Positions 1 to 12,009 are shown, numbered from the stretch's first letter. The stretch is DNA of 64,000 bases from Mytilus edulis (GCF_963676685.1 NC_092346.1:51179062-51243061); one strand, 5' to 3'. Made by a program: numbers and translations. Notes: generated by a model from the sequence alone, not told the origin.

Positions 1-1996
1 TATGCATATATATTATAATGATTTGGCCTTGACAGACCGACTTCTATACAAAACTTAATGAATAATTGAAATCAAGATATCGGAGTTATAACGCAAAGGT
101 TTGCGTTATTTCACAAATGTTTGCGTTATTTTGCAAATATTTGCGTTACAACGCAAACATAGTGCGTTACAACGCAAACATAGGAAGAAATATTAACAAA
201 AATCGTGTGGTGATTATACGCTTCCGCAAAAAAGAGTGATAATACATAGTCTAAAATAGGAGTACAAATTGCTAAACTCAGTTCTCTACATAAAATAGCA
301 ATTTATTTGTGATGTGAATATACAATCATGCGTGGTCAGGTGCCAAGCAGACAACACAGAAACCTTGTTTTTTATCAGCGTTATAAAATTAATCTTCGGG
401 GAGATATGTCAACACAGACTAATATAAATGTAACTTAATGTATTGCATCTATTGTTTTGTCAATAATAAAAAATAGATGATTGAATGATGGCAGTCTGGG
501 AATTTCATCAATATGTTATAATTATTATTTCCACGAAGCAGTGTGGCACATGTGTGCAATTAGTATGTCCTTTTAAGTAAAGTTCTCTATGTGTCATTAT
601 ATTGGCTCGTATCCATTGAAAAATAAATAAATAAACGTACTTAAAAAATCTCAATTTAAGTTGAAACAAAATACTGAATATGATCATAATGATAGCAGGG
701 TATACATTATTTGAACAAACGACAAAAAGATGAAATGTATGTTGTCTCCTTTTACCTGAAATGTATGTTATCTCCTACAGTTTACTAGTGTTCATAACGT
801 ATTTCAAGCTCTAAATGGTCCTTTTGTGAAAAAGTTTTGAATAAGAAAGACTATCAATAGTTTGTCATCAAAACAAAACTTCCTAAACATAGATATTCAG
901 ACACCACTAACAATAAAAATTTAAATTCTATATATGTATATATTATGATAATAGTTATCAGTGTTGAAAGTAAAAGAAGTAACAAATAGTAGTAAATTAT
1001 GTACGTTAACACAGAAAAACACGAAAATAATTTTAAGTAGTGACTGTATCTAATTTTTTGTTGTTCGAAATAACCTACGCAAGTTGTTTAAAAGTGTCAC
1101 TGTACACTAGATTATTTATAATAGACAGCCAAACAATACAGTCATTTCTTATTATTTAATTTCAAAAACCATTTTTAGGAGTAAATCATGAACAAAAATT
1201 ATGACCTGTGGCTAGGTCACAAAAATTATTTCAATGATCGAAAAAAAATATCAGAAGATGTGATACTTCCAATATTATACTATTTGAAAACAAAAACATA
1301 TACTGTTTTTGGAAAATTGGAGAGAGAAAAGATGTCCTGTCCAAAAGTAACTATGACTAAAAAGAATAAAATGACTCAGAATTAATGGTATCTCGTTTGA
1401 TCAAGTATATCAGAATATAAAATATCCTTGATCTGATGGATTTGTTTTATTATTATCATTATTTTAGGCTCGATTTCCATTTCATAACATGACCATCATA
1501 ACTGATGACACTCTGTACCTTCATTAAAGGTTAAACTAGTTTGTCTTTATATTCATCGTGAGGCTATTCTCAACTCAAATTGAAGTGAAATAAACCCATT
1601 GAACTTTGCTTTATTTGAAACAAACAAATATTCAAGGGCAGATTCAGATATTATAATCTTATTCATTTTTTTGTCTAATTTAAATAATTCATCAGTACAA
1701 GTGTTCGGATGTTAGTTATTAATTAAACTCACTAAAATAAAGTGTCAAGAGAGGAAAATTACATTTTCAAGATGAACATTGAACGTAAACAAGTTGACAC
1801 TTTTTGACTCATTCATTAAATCATACACAGCTTCAAACTGTGGTTATTAATTTTTGTGACTAATTAAATCAAACAGAATGCGTTGATGTTACGTATTTTA
1901 CAAGTTCTGAAATATAATAACAATTAACGGACAATTTTAGATTTAAAAAAAAATAGTTTTGGCCGTTTGTATTTGTTTTTAATAACCGTCACATTA
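1..1996. other. AT-rich intergenic DNA, no gene seen
   Basis: No convincing coding region on either strand. The only ORF, at 1188-1385 (65 aa), is lysine/asparagine-rich low-complexity sequence with no recognisable domain. The one structured stretch is the TTTGCGTTA cluster at 89-185, listed separately. Confidence 0.6.
89..185. repeat. Cluster of short TTTGCGTTA / AACGCAAA motifs
   Basis: The 9-mer TTTGCGTTA or its reverse complement recurs about seven times in under 100 bp, in both orientations. Neighbouring units form small inverted repeats such as TTTGCGTTACAACGCAAA. It looks like a degenerate microsatellite or a cluster of binding sites. No function can be assigned from sequence alone. 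Confidence 0.7.
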
Positions 1997-2020
1997 TCGG
2001 ATTTCAAATGTTTGGCTTTG

Positions 2021-2070
2021 AGCGTTCCTGATGAAGGTATATCCAGAAAAGCGCTTCGGACGCAAGGAAT
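2021..2070 (+). ncRNA. Hammerhead ribozyme-like motif, array unit 1
   Basis: CTGATGA at 2028-2034, a short GG/CC stem II, GAAA at 2046-2049, and a GCG/CGC stem III hairpin ending near 2063. TTC before and GAA after could form a short stem I. The 15.1-16.1 pair is A-A and no good NUH cleavage triplet follows stem III, so the copy is probably degenerate and inactive. Confidence 0.5.
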
Positions 2071-2369
2071 TAATAACGTGTTGTTTTCAATATTTTACAT
2101 CACTGGGTCGATACCTCTGCTGGTGGACTATCAGTCCCCGAGGGTATCATCAGCTCAGTAGTCAGTATTTCGGTGCTGACATGATATAACAAACTTTCCA
2201 AAATTTGTCCGTTTATAAATTTATAAATTATTTGGAAACTAAGGTTTCAACTCCCTCAGGCAAAGTTGGCTTTAGATGAATTTGGCTATATATTTTAGGT
2301 ATTTTTGACATACAGCTCTTCAACGGTTTCGGTACTTATACATCTTCGGATTTCAAATGTTTGGCTTTG

Positions 2370-2419
2370 AGCGTTCCTGATGAAGGTATATCCAGAAAAG
2401 CGCTTCGGACGCAAGGAAT
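2370..2419 (+). ncRNA. Hammerhead ribozyme-like motif, array unit 2
   Basis: Exact repeat, 349 bp downstream, of the motif in unit 1, with the same core and the same defects. Confidence 0.5.
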
Positions 2420-2718
2420 TAATAACGTGTTGTTTTCAATATTTTACATCACTGGGTCGATACCTCTGCTGGTGGACTATCAGTCCCCGAGGGTATCATC
2501 AGCTCAGTAGTCAGTATTTCGGTGCTGACATGATATAACAAACTTTCCAAAATTTGTCCGTTTATAAATTTATAAATTATTTGGAAACTAAGGTTTCAAC
2601 TCCCTCAGGCAAAGTTGGCTTTAGATGAATTTGGCTATATATTTTAGGTATTTTTGACATACAGCTCTTCAACGGTTTCGGTACTTATACATCTTCGGAT
2701 TTCAAATGTTTGGCTTTG

Positions 2719-2768
2719 AGCGTTCCTGATGAAGGTATATCCAGAAAAGCGCTTCGGACGCAAGGAAT
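2719..2768 (+). ncRNA. Hammerhead ribozyme-like motif, array unit 3
   Basis: Same motif in the third 349-bp unit; CTGATGA and GAAA are unchanged. Confidence 0.5.
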
Positions 2769-3067
2769 TAATAACGTGTTGTTTTCAATATTTTACATCA
2801 CTGGGTCGATACCTCTGCTGGTGGACTATCAGTCCCCGAGGGTATCATCAGCTCAGTAGTCAGTCTTTCGGTGCTGACATGATATAACAAACTTTCCAAA
2901 ATTTGTCCGTTTATAAATTTATAAATTATTTGGAAACTAAGGTTTCAACTCCCTCAGGCAAAGTTGGCTTTAGATGAATTTGGCTATATATTTTAGGTAT
3001 TTTTGACATACAGCTCTTCAACGGTTTCGGTACTTATACATCTTCGGATTTCAAATGTTTGGCTTTG

Positions 3068-3117
3068 AGCGTTCCTGATGAAGGTATATCCAGAAAAGCG
3101 CTTCGGACGCAAGGAAT
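3068..3117 (+). ncRNA. Hammerhead ribozyme-like motif, array unit 4
   Basis: Same motif in the truncated fourth unit. The array ends about 27 bp after it, so the array both starts and ends close to this motif, as expected of a circular-RNA-derived retrozyme. Confidence 0.5.
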
Positions 3118-3144
3118 TAATAACGTGTTGTTTTCAATATTTTA

Positions 3145-3703
3145 TAATCTAAACTTGCTTATTTAGAACTCCTATGACAATAGTTTGCACGCATGTCAGA
3201 AAGATCTTACCAGTAATGTTTTGATATCTAGTCTCGAGACGGAAAATGTTTGCAGACCTCGAGTTCGGTTTGCATAGTCGTTCGTTTGTGCCATATTAAT
3301 ACATTTTTTGGTTCTAGATGATAGGTAATATTCCAGCTGATTAAATACTTCGATTTAAATCTACAATGGTACAGAGCTTTAAATACATGTACATTTTTAT
3401 ATGTTTGCCGATACTGGACGCTATTGGAATACCCAAAATAAGTTCTTCCAGATTTCAGCATATTATTTTTAAGTACCAACCAACTATACATTTGAGGATT
3501 CAGAAGAAAACACTAGATCAGTAAATAGATCTCGAACAACTGAATACGTAAATAAATATACCAGTGTTTTTGTTACACAATGTCGTGTTTTGCTTAAGTT
3601 TTCTTTACCTATTACTACATTACATATTTATCTTACATGCAGGAGGTGTAAATCACTTCGTCTGTAGTTTTTCATAATGTCTTTGACAACACTGCTGGGA
3701 ATG
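3145..3703. other. Intergenic, nothing recognised
   Basis: No recognisable feature. The 87-aa minus-strand ORF at 3228-3491 has no domain or repeat context that supports it. Confidence 0.5.
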
Positions 3704-3706
3704 TAA

Positions 3707-4128
3707 AACAGGGACGAACGATACCAGAGGGACAGTCAAACTCATAAATCGAAAATAAACTGACAACGCCTGGCTAAAATTGAAAAAAGACAAACAAACA
3801 ATAGAATACATGACACAACATAGAAAACTAAAAAATAAGCAACGTGAACCCCACCAAAAACTAGGGGTGATCTCGGATGCTCCGGAAGGGTAAGCAGATC
3901 CTGCTCCACATGTGGCACCCGTTGTGTTGCTTATGTTAATATAACAAATCCGGTAAATAGTCTAATTCGGTAGGTCACATTCATGAAAGGGAAGGGGATT
4001 GTAGTTACGACGTAACAAACATATCCGATAGCATTTGTGAAATGGTTATTCCATAATGGTCAACCAACTCGTGATGGCGTCCGTAAAATTTACAAAAGGA
4101 TGATTTCAACTTCACCATTTGAAACATG
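3707..4128 (-). mobile_element. 3' end fragment of a Penelope-like RT element
   Basis: This fragment matches the 3' part of the RT relic at 30170-31740. On the minus strand its upstream end still encodes the C-terminus of the RT ORF (KFYGRHHELVD, then SQMLSDMF and a stop), followed by the non-coding tail. It is a 5'-truncated copy. The same tail recurs at 13440-13480 and 54535-54705 on the plus strand. Confidence 0.65.
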
Positions 4129-4133
4129 ATTTT

Positions 4134-5728
4134 ACCTTAAAGCATCTAGATTTTCAAATTTAAAGAGGAGTTTTGTAATCGTTGAGAACCTTGTTGTGAC
4201 CATATTTGTTTATCAACAGCGCTTGACGGAGGCTATTTATGTTTTTTCATCTGCATGGCTTCCATTAAGTGAGAAAAAAACCCTGATTTAATCAAGAACT
4301 CTCAAATGAACAGGTAGGAAATTACAAAACTTATGTTTTACATGGTTTACTTTATTTCCTTCGAGTCTTTTCATTTGATTTTGCTTCTTTAGAACTTAAC
4401 ACAATAACTGTACATGTATTTTCGTATTTTAAAAGGTTAACATTTTCTAATATTGTTTAAAAGTTTAGCTTGTCAAATCATATTAACTTCGCTGACTAAA
4501 GATAGATGGAATTGCACTTGTATAACTATGCGCCATTCCTCATCAGATGTGTGCCTTGTCTATTTAGTAAGACAACCAATTAAGGTTAAAATATGTGTTG
4601 GTGTTTAAAAGCAGTTTTAAGAGAAATAACTAAATGGTAAAATGTCTTTGAGAATGATTTATCATCACTTTGTCAAACCAAGAATTGTTAATAGCATATA
4701 GGCAATGACAGTACGACAAATCATAGAGGGTATATATTCTATTTACTCAGACTGGCATTTATATAATTGTTCTAGTCATGAAACACAGTGACAGGAATCA
4801 ATATATGAAGAAAAAGCAGTATAAATCAGTATAAATCAACCCAGTTTTTCGGTTAGCTACAAATGTGACTCTTGCTTTATTTCTTAAAAAATTAGTTATG
4901 TTATATCTTAATGCAAATTCAAATAATCGACCAATTAAGATGAAGAGTATACATGTTAGATGCAACTTTTTATAACCTTGTATTATGATGATCCACAGTC
5001 TAGTAATTTAAAAGTATAAATTTGTCGTAAATTGTGACCTACGATTTGAATTCAATAAAATTAATGTTAAAATTCGTTTCGTGGCCCTTAGAGATACTAA
5101 TTGTGTAGGTAGGACATACATTTTCTCATGGACAGTCTTTTTTTTCAAAAGTCAGTTGTAGTTCCGACAAAAGTCGGTCAAATGGAAATATATCTTTATA
5201 TACAATCATCATTATTCACAAAACATGACCTTCTGTTTTTATTATTATTCTTCCGGGATTGAATTTTATCGGAAGAAAGTTGGAAATACGATGTTAAATT
5301 TTTTTATCGGAAAGAATCTTCCGACATAGATATATAGCTTACTTCATCTTTAAAAAATCATAAATTATAATTTTTTACAGCTGCATTTATCTATATCAGG
5401 AAAAATTATCATTTTAGAGAAAGTTTTATATTGAAATACTTGCCGGTGAAATGCTTGACTGTCAAAATACTTGAGAATGAAAAGATATTAAATACACTTT
5501 TAAAGAATTACGTCCGATTCATTAAAAAAAAAACTATTAAGTATATATATATATTTGTTTATTTGAAATACGGAAATGGCTCTTAAAGTAACATATCGGA
5601 TGGACTGTGGGTGTTTCGCCATTCAAACGAGGAAGAACTCAATTGTATTTAATAACACAATCTTATTCAGTTGTAGTCAAATGATTTGCCGAATCAATCT
5701 CAACTAGGTTAAAAAGAAGCATAACAAA
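4134..5728. other. Intergenic region upstream of GPCR 1
   Basis: No second gene or clear repeat seen. It presumably contains the promoter and 5' UTR of the receptor at 5729, but I cannot place a TATA box or start site with confidence in DNA this AT-rich. Confidence 0.5.
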
Positions 5729-6871
5729 ATGAATCGTTCAGAAGAGGATATTTTAAATGCATGGAATTTGGAAGAAGCCTATAAATACATTGTGCATGAC
5801 GTTTTCCTGATTATTTATTTCATTGTTGGAGTATTTGGGAACGTGGTGGTTCTGATTGTGTATCAAGTAAAGCTTAAAAAGGAAAGTGACAGTCGATATT
5901 TCATTCCCATTTTAGCATTGGTGGATCTTTTGGCAACCATTTTGAGAGTGCCATTCGAGCTTTGGAGAACTATACTTCCTGTCAATTTTCGAGACATCAA
6001 TGCGTGTCGTTATTTATGGTTTGTTGTAAATATATTTACCTTCGCTTCCATATACTTTCTTGGCATTATAACTTTACAGAGATATTTGAAAGTATGCCGA
6101 CCCTTTGGATCACAGCTAACTCTTAGATGGCGACGCGCATCTCTTGTGTTTATATTCATTCTAGCCACTGGTACTGGTGCACCATTTGTTATTTGGGATG
6201 AAATCTTACCAATACCAAATCCTGCATTGAATGTCACAGGATATATATGTGGCGCAGACGTGTTTGAAGTAAACGAAAACAGTGATTATATCCTAGGTTT
6301 TATCTTTTTTATATCTTTCGTTATAACATCTGTTATGCTGGAACTTATAATTTTGAATTCCCTAATAGCTAGGAAAATTTACACTATCATTCGGAATACA
6401 AACGCAAGAAGAAACTCGACGAAGCCGGCAAGATCAAACGTATCGAAAGAAATATCCGGATCAACTTTTTACGTCACCCAGGACGGAACTAGTATAACCG
6501 AGGCAAATTCAACAGATTTTTCACTCACTAACAATGAACAAGAAATACGCAAAGAAAAAGTGATGGTTCCTCTGTCAAATTATTCCCAACCAATCAAATC
6601 AACATCTGAAAATCAAGAGCCAGCATCCTCAAGAAAATTTTCGTATATGTTTATGGTTATAAGCTTGGCGTTCATTCTGTCATACTTACCACAAATATTT
6701 TTACTTTTCTCGTTGATCAATGATCGTTATTTTTGGATCAAAATTAGCCAGACAGAGACCATTGTGTTTAAATTTATAGATCACATGACTACTGTTAATA
6801 ATATTGTTAACCCGTATGTTTACGGATTCTTTGATCAGAAATTTAGAGCGTCAGCAAAAACGTTGTGTTAA
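5729..6871 (+). CDS. Class A (rhodopsin-like) orphan GPCR, intronless
   Basis: 380-aa seven-transmembrane receptor expected in the plasma membrane, signalling through G proteins; ligand unknown. Visible landmarks: TM1 with GN (N38), TM2 LALVDLL (D66), TM3 preceded by C93 and ending QRYLKVCRPF (117-126), C174 in extracellular loop 2 as disulfide partner, NVT glycosylation site at 168, TM5 about 187-212, a long Ser/Thr-rich third intracellular loop (about 218-302), TM6 with P321, TM7 with NPYVY (361-365) and helix 8 FFDQKF. The DRY motif is QRY, and the CWxP of TM6 is absent (SYLP). The start is the first ATG, 18 residues before TM1. Close relatives lie at 58611-59603 and 63132-64000, which suggests a local lineage-specific family. 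The bivalve neuropeptide or amine receptor-like group is possible, but no ligand class can be assigned. Confidence 0.9.
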   Translation: MNRSEEDILNAWNLEEAYKYIVHDVFLIIYFIVGVFGNVVVLIVYQVKLKKESDSRYFIPILALVDLLATILRVPFELWRTILPVNFRDINACRYLWFVVNIFTFASIYFLGIITLQRYLKVCRPFGSQLTLRWRRASLVFIFILATGTGAPFVIWDEILPIPNPALNVTGYICGADVFEVNENSDYILGFIFFISFVITSVMLELIILNSLIARKIYTIIRNTNARRNSTKPARSNVSKEISGSTFYVTQDGTSITEANSTDFSLTNNEQEIRKEKVMVPLSNYSQPIKSTSENQEPASSRKFSYMFMVISLAFILSYLPQIFLLFSLINDRYFWIKISQTETIVFKFIDHMTTVNNIVNPYVYGFFDQKFRASAKTLC

Positions 6872-8009
6872 TCGAATAGATATACTGAAGATATGAGGAG
6901 ACATACGCACTCCACTAAATAGGCTTTCTATTTGGTTTAATATTATGACGTTAAGTCAGAACTGGACAGAAACCAGCTTTGTATAAACTTGTGTGAATTA
7001 GATCCGAAAACCATCATTTGTTTGTCGAGAAAGGAAAATGGCAAACTATATCGAGATCTGATAGATTTTTTTCATGTCAGAGATATTGGTAATGAATTTC
7101 TCTACATCATGTCATGTAAAACTTCTAACAAACAAAATGAAAGCTTTACCACATTATTGGATTTAAAATGTTAAAATAATTAAATTTAATCCTTTATTTT
7201 CATCGGAAAATGTTGTTGCGATGGAAAACATGCATAGAAAGTTAGAGTCCGTTCTCCTGGTGAGGAAACCCTACTTTTTTATTTCTAATTATTTCCATAC
7301 ATTCAAAACAAAATATGTATCATATATGGTTTGTTATTTTATCTGTTACTAAGTATAAACTAGTGTATGAGAATACATTCATTGATTCATTCGTTCGTGA
7401 AATGTTTTACAAGAAAAGTTAAACAACAATAATTGAACTGAAGCGTTTTGTTCCTTATTTTTGCACTTAGAAATGATAAAATATTTGTGTCAAGAAGATA
7501 CTGTAAATTTTTACTCTATTGAATAAACGTGTACGTAATATATGTGTTCATGCTCCATAATGTATGCTTTAAGAAGAATAAATTTGTTTTCCCGTTTATC
7601 ATTTCTTGATTCGAATGATATACTGGTATACATTGATCATGTTTGACACTGGTCTAGCTAGTGTTGTGGAGTAAATCATGCCTTTCTAAAAAAAAATATA
7701 AAGTCATGCCAATAAAAGGAGAAGGAGAGAGGGTGTAAATAAAAGCGCATCCCACATAACTTGTGTATTTACTTCTTTGCGAGTAAACATTGAGCTGTTT
7801 CTGCTATTACTTCAACTTATTGTCCACTATTTTACACAATCTTATAACTTGGTACGTTCTATAACTCATTAACAGCTTGTCTCGTTTTTTTGTTTTTGAC
7901 AGAAGGTGACATTAACTCCATTGAGACTTCGTATATTGGTCTTAATAATCATTTCAAATTTTGAGGAAAAACTCAGTTTTTAAGAATATTTCAGCTTCAA
8001 ATTTTATAC
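6872..8009. other. 3' flank of GPCR 1
   Basis: No further gene. A candidate polyadenylation signal AATAAA lies at 7522-7527, about 650 bp past the stop. The short ORF at 6989-7174 is not supported. Confidence 0.4.
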
Positions 8010-8648
8010 AAGAACCTGCAAATGCTCCTCAAAAACAAATTCAAATACAAGTATATGTTTCGTAAAAGTCAGTCGAACGTAAAACAAACAACAACAGGTA
8101 AACATATCTTAATCAATTATGCCTAAGCTAGCTTTATCATATGTAAAGCTCTGAATTGTCTTATGTTTAAATAAGTTATGAGTGAACTGACAATAAATAG
8201 TCCATAATGACTTATTCAGATATGAACACTAACACTATTCTGATGTTCTACCATATCCCCCATGACTTATATTGATTATTAAATACTGTATGGTTGTCGC
8301 AAACAGCTATAGACAAGCACTTAACACTATTAAGTGTATATAAATCTTCAGGTCGTTAAAGGGATATTTAAAAAAAGCATGCAGGAACAAAACGTTAAGT
8401 TGTGAATGATATAATTTAAACATCCGGACTAGACAGACTATTAAGTGCTACTATTCAATTATTATGATTGACTGTTCTTGTGTGTAATTTGCATATACAT
8501 CTCCTCAAACGTCCATTTGCAAATACTTGAAATTGAATATATGTGAACCCGATCCCTTTGTGATGAAAACAATGATAAACACAAGTGTTAATAACTTATA
8601 TGAAATAGTCAGCCCTTAAAACGAACAATCCATCAAAATCTGTTAATC

Positions 8649-8800
8649 TACCATTTTCTAAATAAGTAAATGCCTGTACAAATTCAGAAACATGACAGTT
8701 ATTTTCGATTTGTTTGATTTGTTTGAGCTTTCGATGTTGCCATTAGATACGCGACTTTCCTTTTTCAATCTTCTATAGAGTTCGGTATTTTTGTTATTTT
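8649..8800 (+). mobile_element. Dispersed repeat family R1 copy
   Basis: Member of a roughly 150-bp family with the order AAATGCCTGTAC ... ATGACAGTT ... GAGTTCGGTATTTTTGTTATTTT. Other copies in the window: 11730-11815, 35228-35382 (and 47782-47936), 52762-52936, 53300-53430, 54150-54247, and 60205-60345 in reverse. Non-coding; autonomous partner unknown. Confidence 0.6.
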
Positions 8801-8886
8801 TCTTTTTACATTTTTCTTTTTACATTTTTCTTTTTACATTTTTCTTTTTACATTTTTCTTTTTACATTTTTCTTTTTACATTTTTC
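8799..8886. repeat. 14-bp minisatellite, about 6 units
   Basis: Near-perfect tandem repeats of CATTTTTCTTTTTA, starting directly at the end of the R1 copy and ending at the retrozyme-like element. Confidence 0.9.
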
Positions 8887-8887
8887 T

Positions 8888-9010
8888 ATTCAATAGTTAT
8901 CAAAGGTACAAGGATTATAATTTGATACATCAGACGCGCGTTTCGTCTACATAAGACTTATCAGTGACGCTCAGATCAAAATGGTTAAAAACCCTGTTAT
9001 TAATCGACTT
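8888..9010 (-). mobile_element. Retrozyme-like fragment with hammerhead motif
   Basis: On the minus strand: CTGATAA (8958-8964), a perfect GTCT/AGAC stem II (8945-8957), GAAA (8941-8944) and CGCGCGTCTG. Same family as 37735-38040. The G-to-A change in the CUGANGA box (CTGATAA) would be expected to abolish cleavage. Confidence 0.6.
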
Positions 9011-10120
9011 ATGCAAGGGTCTACACATTGTCCTTTTTAATTTTCAATAAAGGTATCATGTCTATTTTACCTTAACCAAAGTAATTTATTTCTGCTAAAC
9101 CAACCTGTAGATAAGATAAAACAGATTAAAAAGATTTTCTCTTGTTTTCTGTGGTCAGGTTAAAAAAGTACTGGTATGAATGTATGAATAGGGGGACGGG
9201 TAAACATATTCGATATAAAGTATTTTCTGTTTCTCGTCGAAAATGACATGGATTAATATATTTTTAGACCAGTGAATTTACCCCTGGTGGTATTCAAAGG
9301 ATTTTCACATAATTAAATAGCTTATGGAAAGAAACTTTGACTAACTGGAATATCATTAACACTAGCACTGAACACTGCTAAAGTAGTCATGAAACGATAA
9401 CATGAAAAATACAATAAACTATCTTTTACCAGAATTGGTATGAATAAAGAGTATTCTTTATTATGGATTTACTCAAAGAGAGCAGATAATGTTTATCATT
9501 GCACGATTTCAGTGGAAAATATAATGATAATCCTAATATCCTGGAATACCATTACATACTGCATATGATACCGAATGCTTGTAAAACATTTTTTAATAAC
9601 AGAGAATTACAATGACTTCAATTGAATAGTTAATCTTTTTGCTGTACTAAACATAACACATTCATTATATTCCAGTTTGAAAATTTACGTATAATTCTTG
9701 CTACAAATGCAATACTGAAAATGTGGGTTAAAAAGCCAGTATGTATAGTTCCTGCAGTTATGAAACTCAGGAAACTATTAGTATTTATAGGAATCAGTTA
9801 CAAATTTAGAGATAGATATTTTAGCACTTTTTCAACAAAATTTATTTTTTCTATCAATGTTTTCAATGTATATTCAAATGTTATCATTCTTGATTTCGAG
9901 CAAGATTTTTTTTTTACATTTCACTGTTTTGGTTAAGTATTACATTAGTACATGTCGCTTTAAACGCATACGATACCGAAATTTGAACTCAAGATAATTT
10001 TTGTTTACACAATCTATATCATCTTGTCTATTCAAATATGTTATGACAAATATATTTTTATGTGTTACTTTTAGCAAAAAAATGTGGTATAAATTTAATA
10101 CATTACTAAAAAGCTCGGTT

Positions 10121-11729
10121 TGAAACATTTGTTTTCTTTCGACATACCTAACTTTTTTTTTTCAAAGAAAAACGAAGACGGGCTTTTACAAACATTTGGA
10201 TTATCTGATTTCAGAAGTATGCTCTAAATTAGTTTGAAAATTCTTTGTAGATATTTCATTTATATATATAAATCAACAACAAATGATTGTAAGAAAAACC
10301 GGAATTTGTGCTGTACATGTATCTAGCTTTTACAGGAACGATTGATACAATTGAACATAACTACCAAATAGAAAGACTATCGAAAAATGTATTTCCTTTT
10401 AAAGATCAATGATGGATCACAATATAATTGCTTGTGCTATGTCAAAATTAAGGTTCCTTCTAGGTTTCAAATGTTTCAAATGAGTGGTATCTCTCTTTTA
10501 AAACACAGACGTTTTGTGTTGAAAATATTAACCCCCAAAACAGTAAAATATAAAGGGTTGAATATCATATCATTTACTGTTCATTTTGTTTGCGATATTT
10601 TTTTCCATTTTGGAAACATAGAATCAAATTGACATACATACTACTGACACGAGATTGCATTATGATAAACGTATCAATTATATCGAAGATATTTGGAATA
10701 ATGATCTCTGTTCAGTTATCATTAAGTAAAATAAGAAAATCAAGTTGATAAATCCTGCATAAAACACAAGTATACATTTACGTCTATACTTTCGCAGACC
10801 ATCGTACTTAAGCGTATGGAGGCATCGCACTTTGGCGTATACCATCGCACTTTAGCGTCCTACATATATATGTATCAACGATCATAAAAACATCGGCATC
10901 ATTATATTTATTTATTTAAATGATACAAATATCCCTGTCATACAACGTAAAGACATTTTGTACATTAATATGAACAATATCCATGACAATCTTAAAATAC
11001 TGGTTTTAATTTTCATTGTTTAAAATTTGTATGTAGTATACAATTCAGTATTTTTCATTTACTTGTACCTTATTGTACATGAGTCTCAAGTAAGATAAGT
11101 GGACACTAAATTGGTAGTCTTTTTAAGTGAAGGATAAACATTAAATTACATACAGATACTTGTACTCTTGGACTTATGTAACAAGTACAGGCATCGTCTA
11201 AAACAAGATTCAAGTGTTTATATCCTAACTCTTTCGCCATGTCCGTGTCTGTTGAGACTCTTTTTTTTATCTTTTATTTCAATTTCCGTTATCTATGTAT
11301 ATAACTTGAAAATTATTAGATAAGGATTTCGTTACAATAAATTATTTTAAACTGAAATTAAGTTTTTTAATATTTACAAATATTGAATTTGATGTTTGTT
11401 CACAAAAGTAGCATTTTTAATTAGATGTCAGTCTCATTTTTACGGCATTGCCGTGAAAAAAATCCATCGCAACACCCTACAGGGTGGGCGTCATTATTCC
11501 AAATTAGCAATAAAATCGTAGACTTTGAATTTAAACACGATCCTTTTAATTTATTGATCCCTTGAATGATTTTTCGTATAGGGTAATAATTTTATACCAG
11601 AGTAAAATCTTTGAAGAGGTTAATCGGTACCAACATTAAATTTGTATTTGATTAAAAAAAGTGAACGAAGTATATATGCATTTACCATCGGGTTCTGCAT
11701 TCTGTCGCTATTATGTACTTACATCTTGG
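10121..11729. other. Intergenic, nothing gene-like
   Basis: Short ORFs (for example 10387-10632) lack recognisable domains. A short imperfect repeat, ATCGCACTTTAGCGT-like, occurs three times at 10797-10860. A tiny stretch at 11226-11262 resembles the TDIANELG part of the RT relic. Confidence 0.5.
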
Positions 11730-11815
11730 TGTGTGTTTAAGCTTTAATATTGCCATACGATTAGGAACTTTCCTTTATGAATTTTCCTCGGAGCTCAGTA
11801 TTTTGGGGATAATAC
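11730..11815 (+). mobile_element. Degenerate R1 repeat fragment
   Basis: Carries the R1 motifs GATTAGGAACTTTCC and TTTTCCTCGGAGCTCAGTAT; the 5' part is unrecognisable. Confidence 0.5.
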
Positions 11816-12009
11816 TTTTAAGCATTACGCAAGGACATGTTTTTTTCAGACTGTTTATGAAATTTTTACACTTAATCTGTTGGACCTGAACTGATTGATT
11901 ATTACTGTGGGAGAATATGATTTATTCTTCAGCAGGCTTTTTTTCAACTAGCCTTTTTAATAGTAACTTAGAATACTTTCGGGTCGGTACTTTGTGTCTT
12001 TTGGTTTTA

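Larger units (their letters stand above)
1997..3144 (+). repeat. Retrozyme-like tandem array, 349-bp unit, 3.3 copies
   Basis: Units start at 1997, 2346, 2695 and 3044, exactly 349 bp apart; the fourth is cut at about 3144. The copies are almost identical (one visible difference is cagtatttcgg versus cagtctttcgg in the third). Each contains a hammerhead-like core (CTGATGA ... GAAA) and a structured stretch with a GATACC / GGTATC stem. Animal retrozymes are small non-autonomous retroelements of a few hundred bp found as tandem copies carrying hammerhead ribozymes, and mussels are known hosts. Period, layout and core all fit. The same family, with a better ribozyme core, recurs at 8888-9010 and 37735-38040 on the minus strand. 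The 64-aa ORF at 1967-2161 falls inside the array and is not a gene. Confidence 0.75.
8010..10120 (+). repeat. Ancient duplication, block A
   Basis: Collinear with block B (16190-18740 plus 25740-26110) at an estimated 70-80% identity by eye. Matching anchors: 8085-8190 with 16230-16330; 8240-8610 with 17600-17960; 9040-9260 with 18045-18255; 9400-9580 with 18455-18640; 9735-10100 with 25780-26110. No intact gene is seen inside. Both copies have since received separate insertions. Confidence 0.7.

Noticed and set aside
1997-3144. CRISPR-like array
   Set aside because: 349-bp uniform units without spacers, and eukaryotic context; tandem element array instead.
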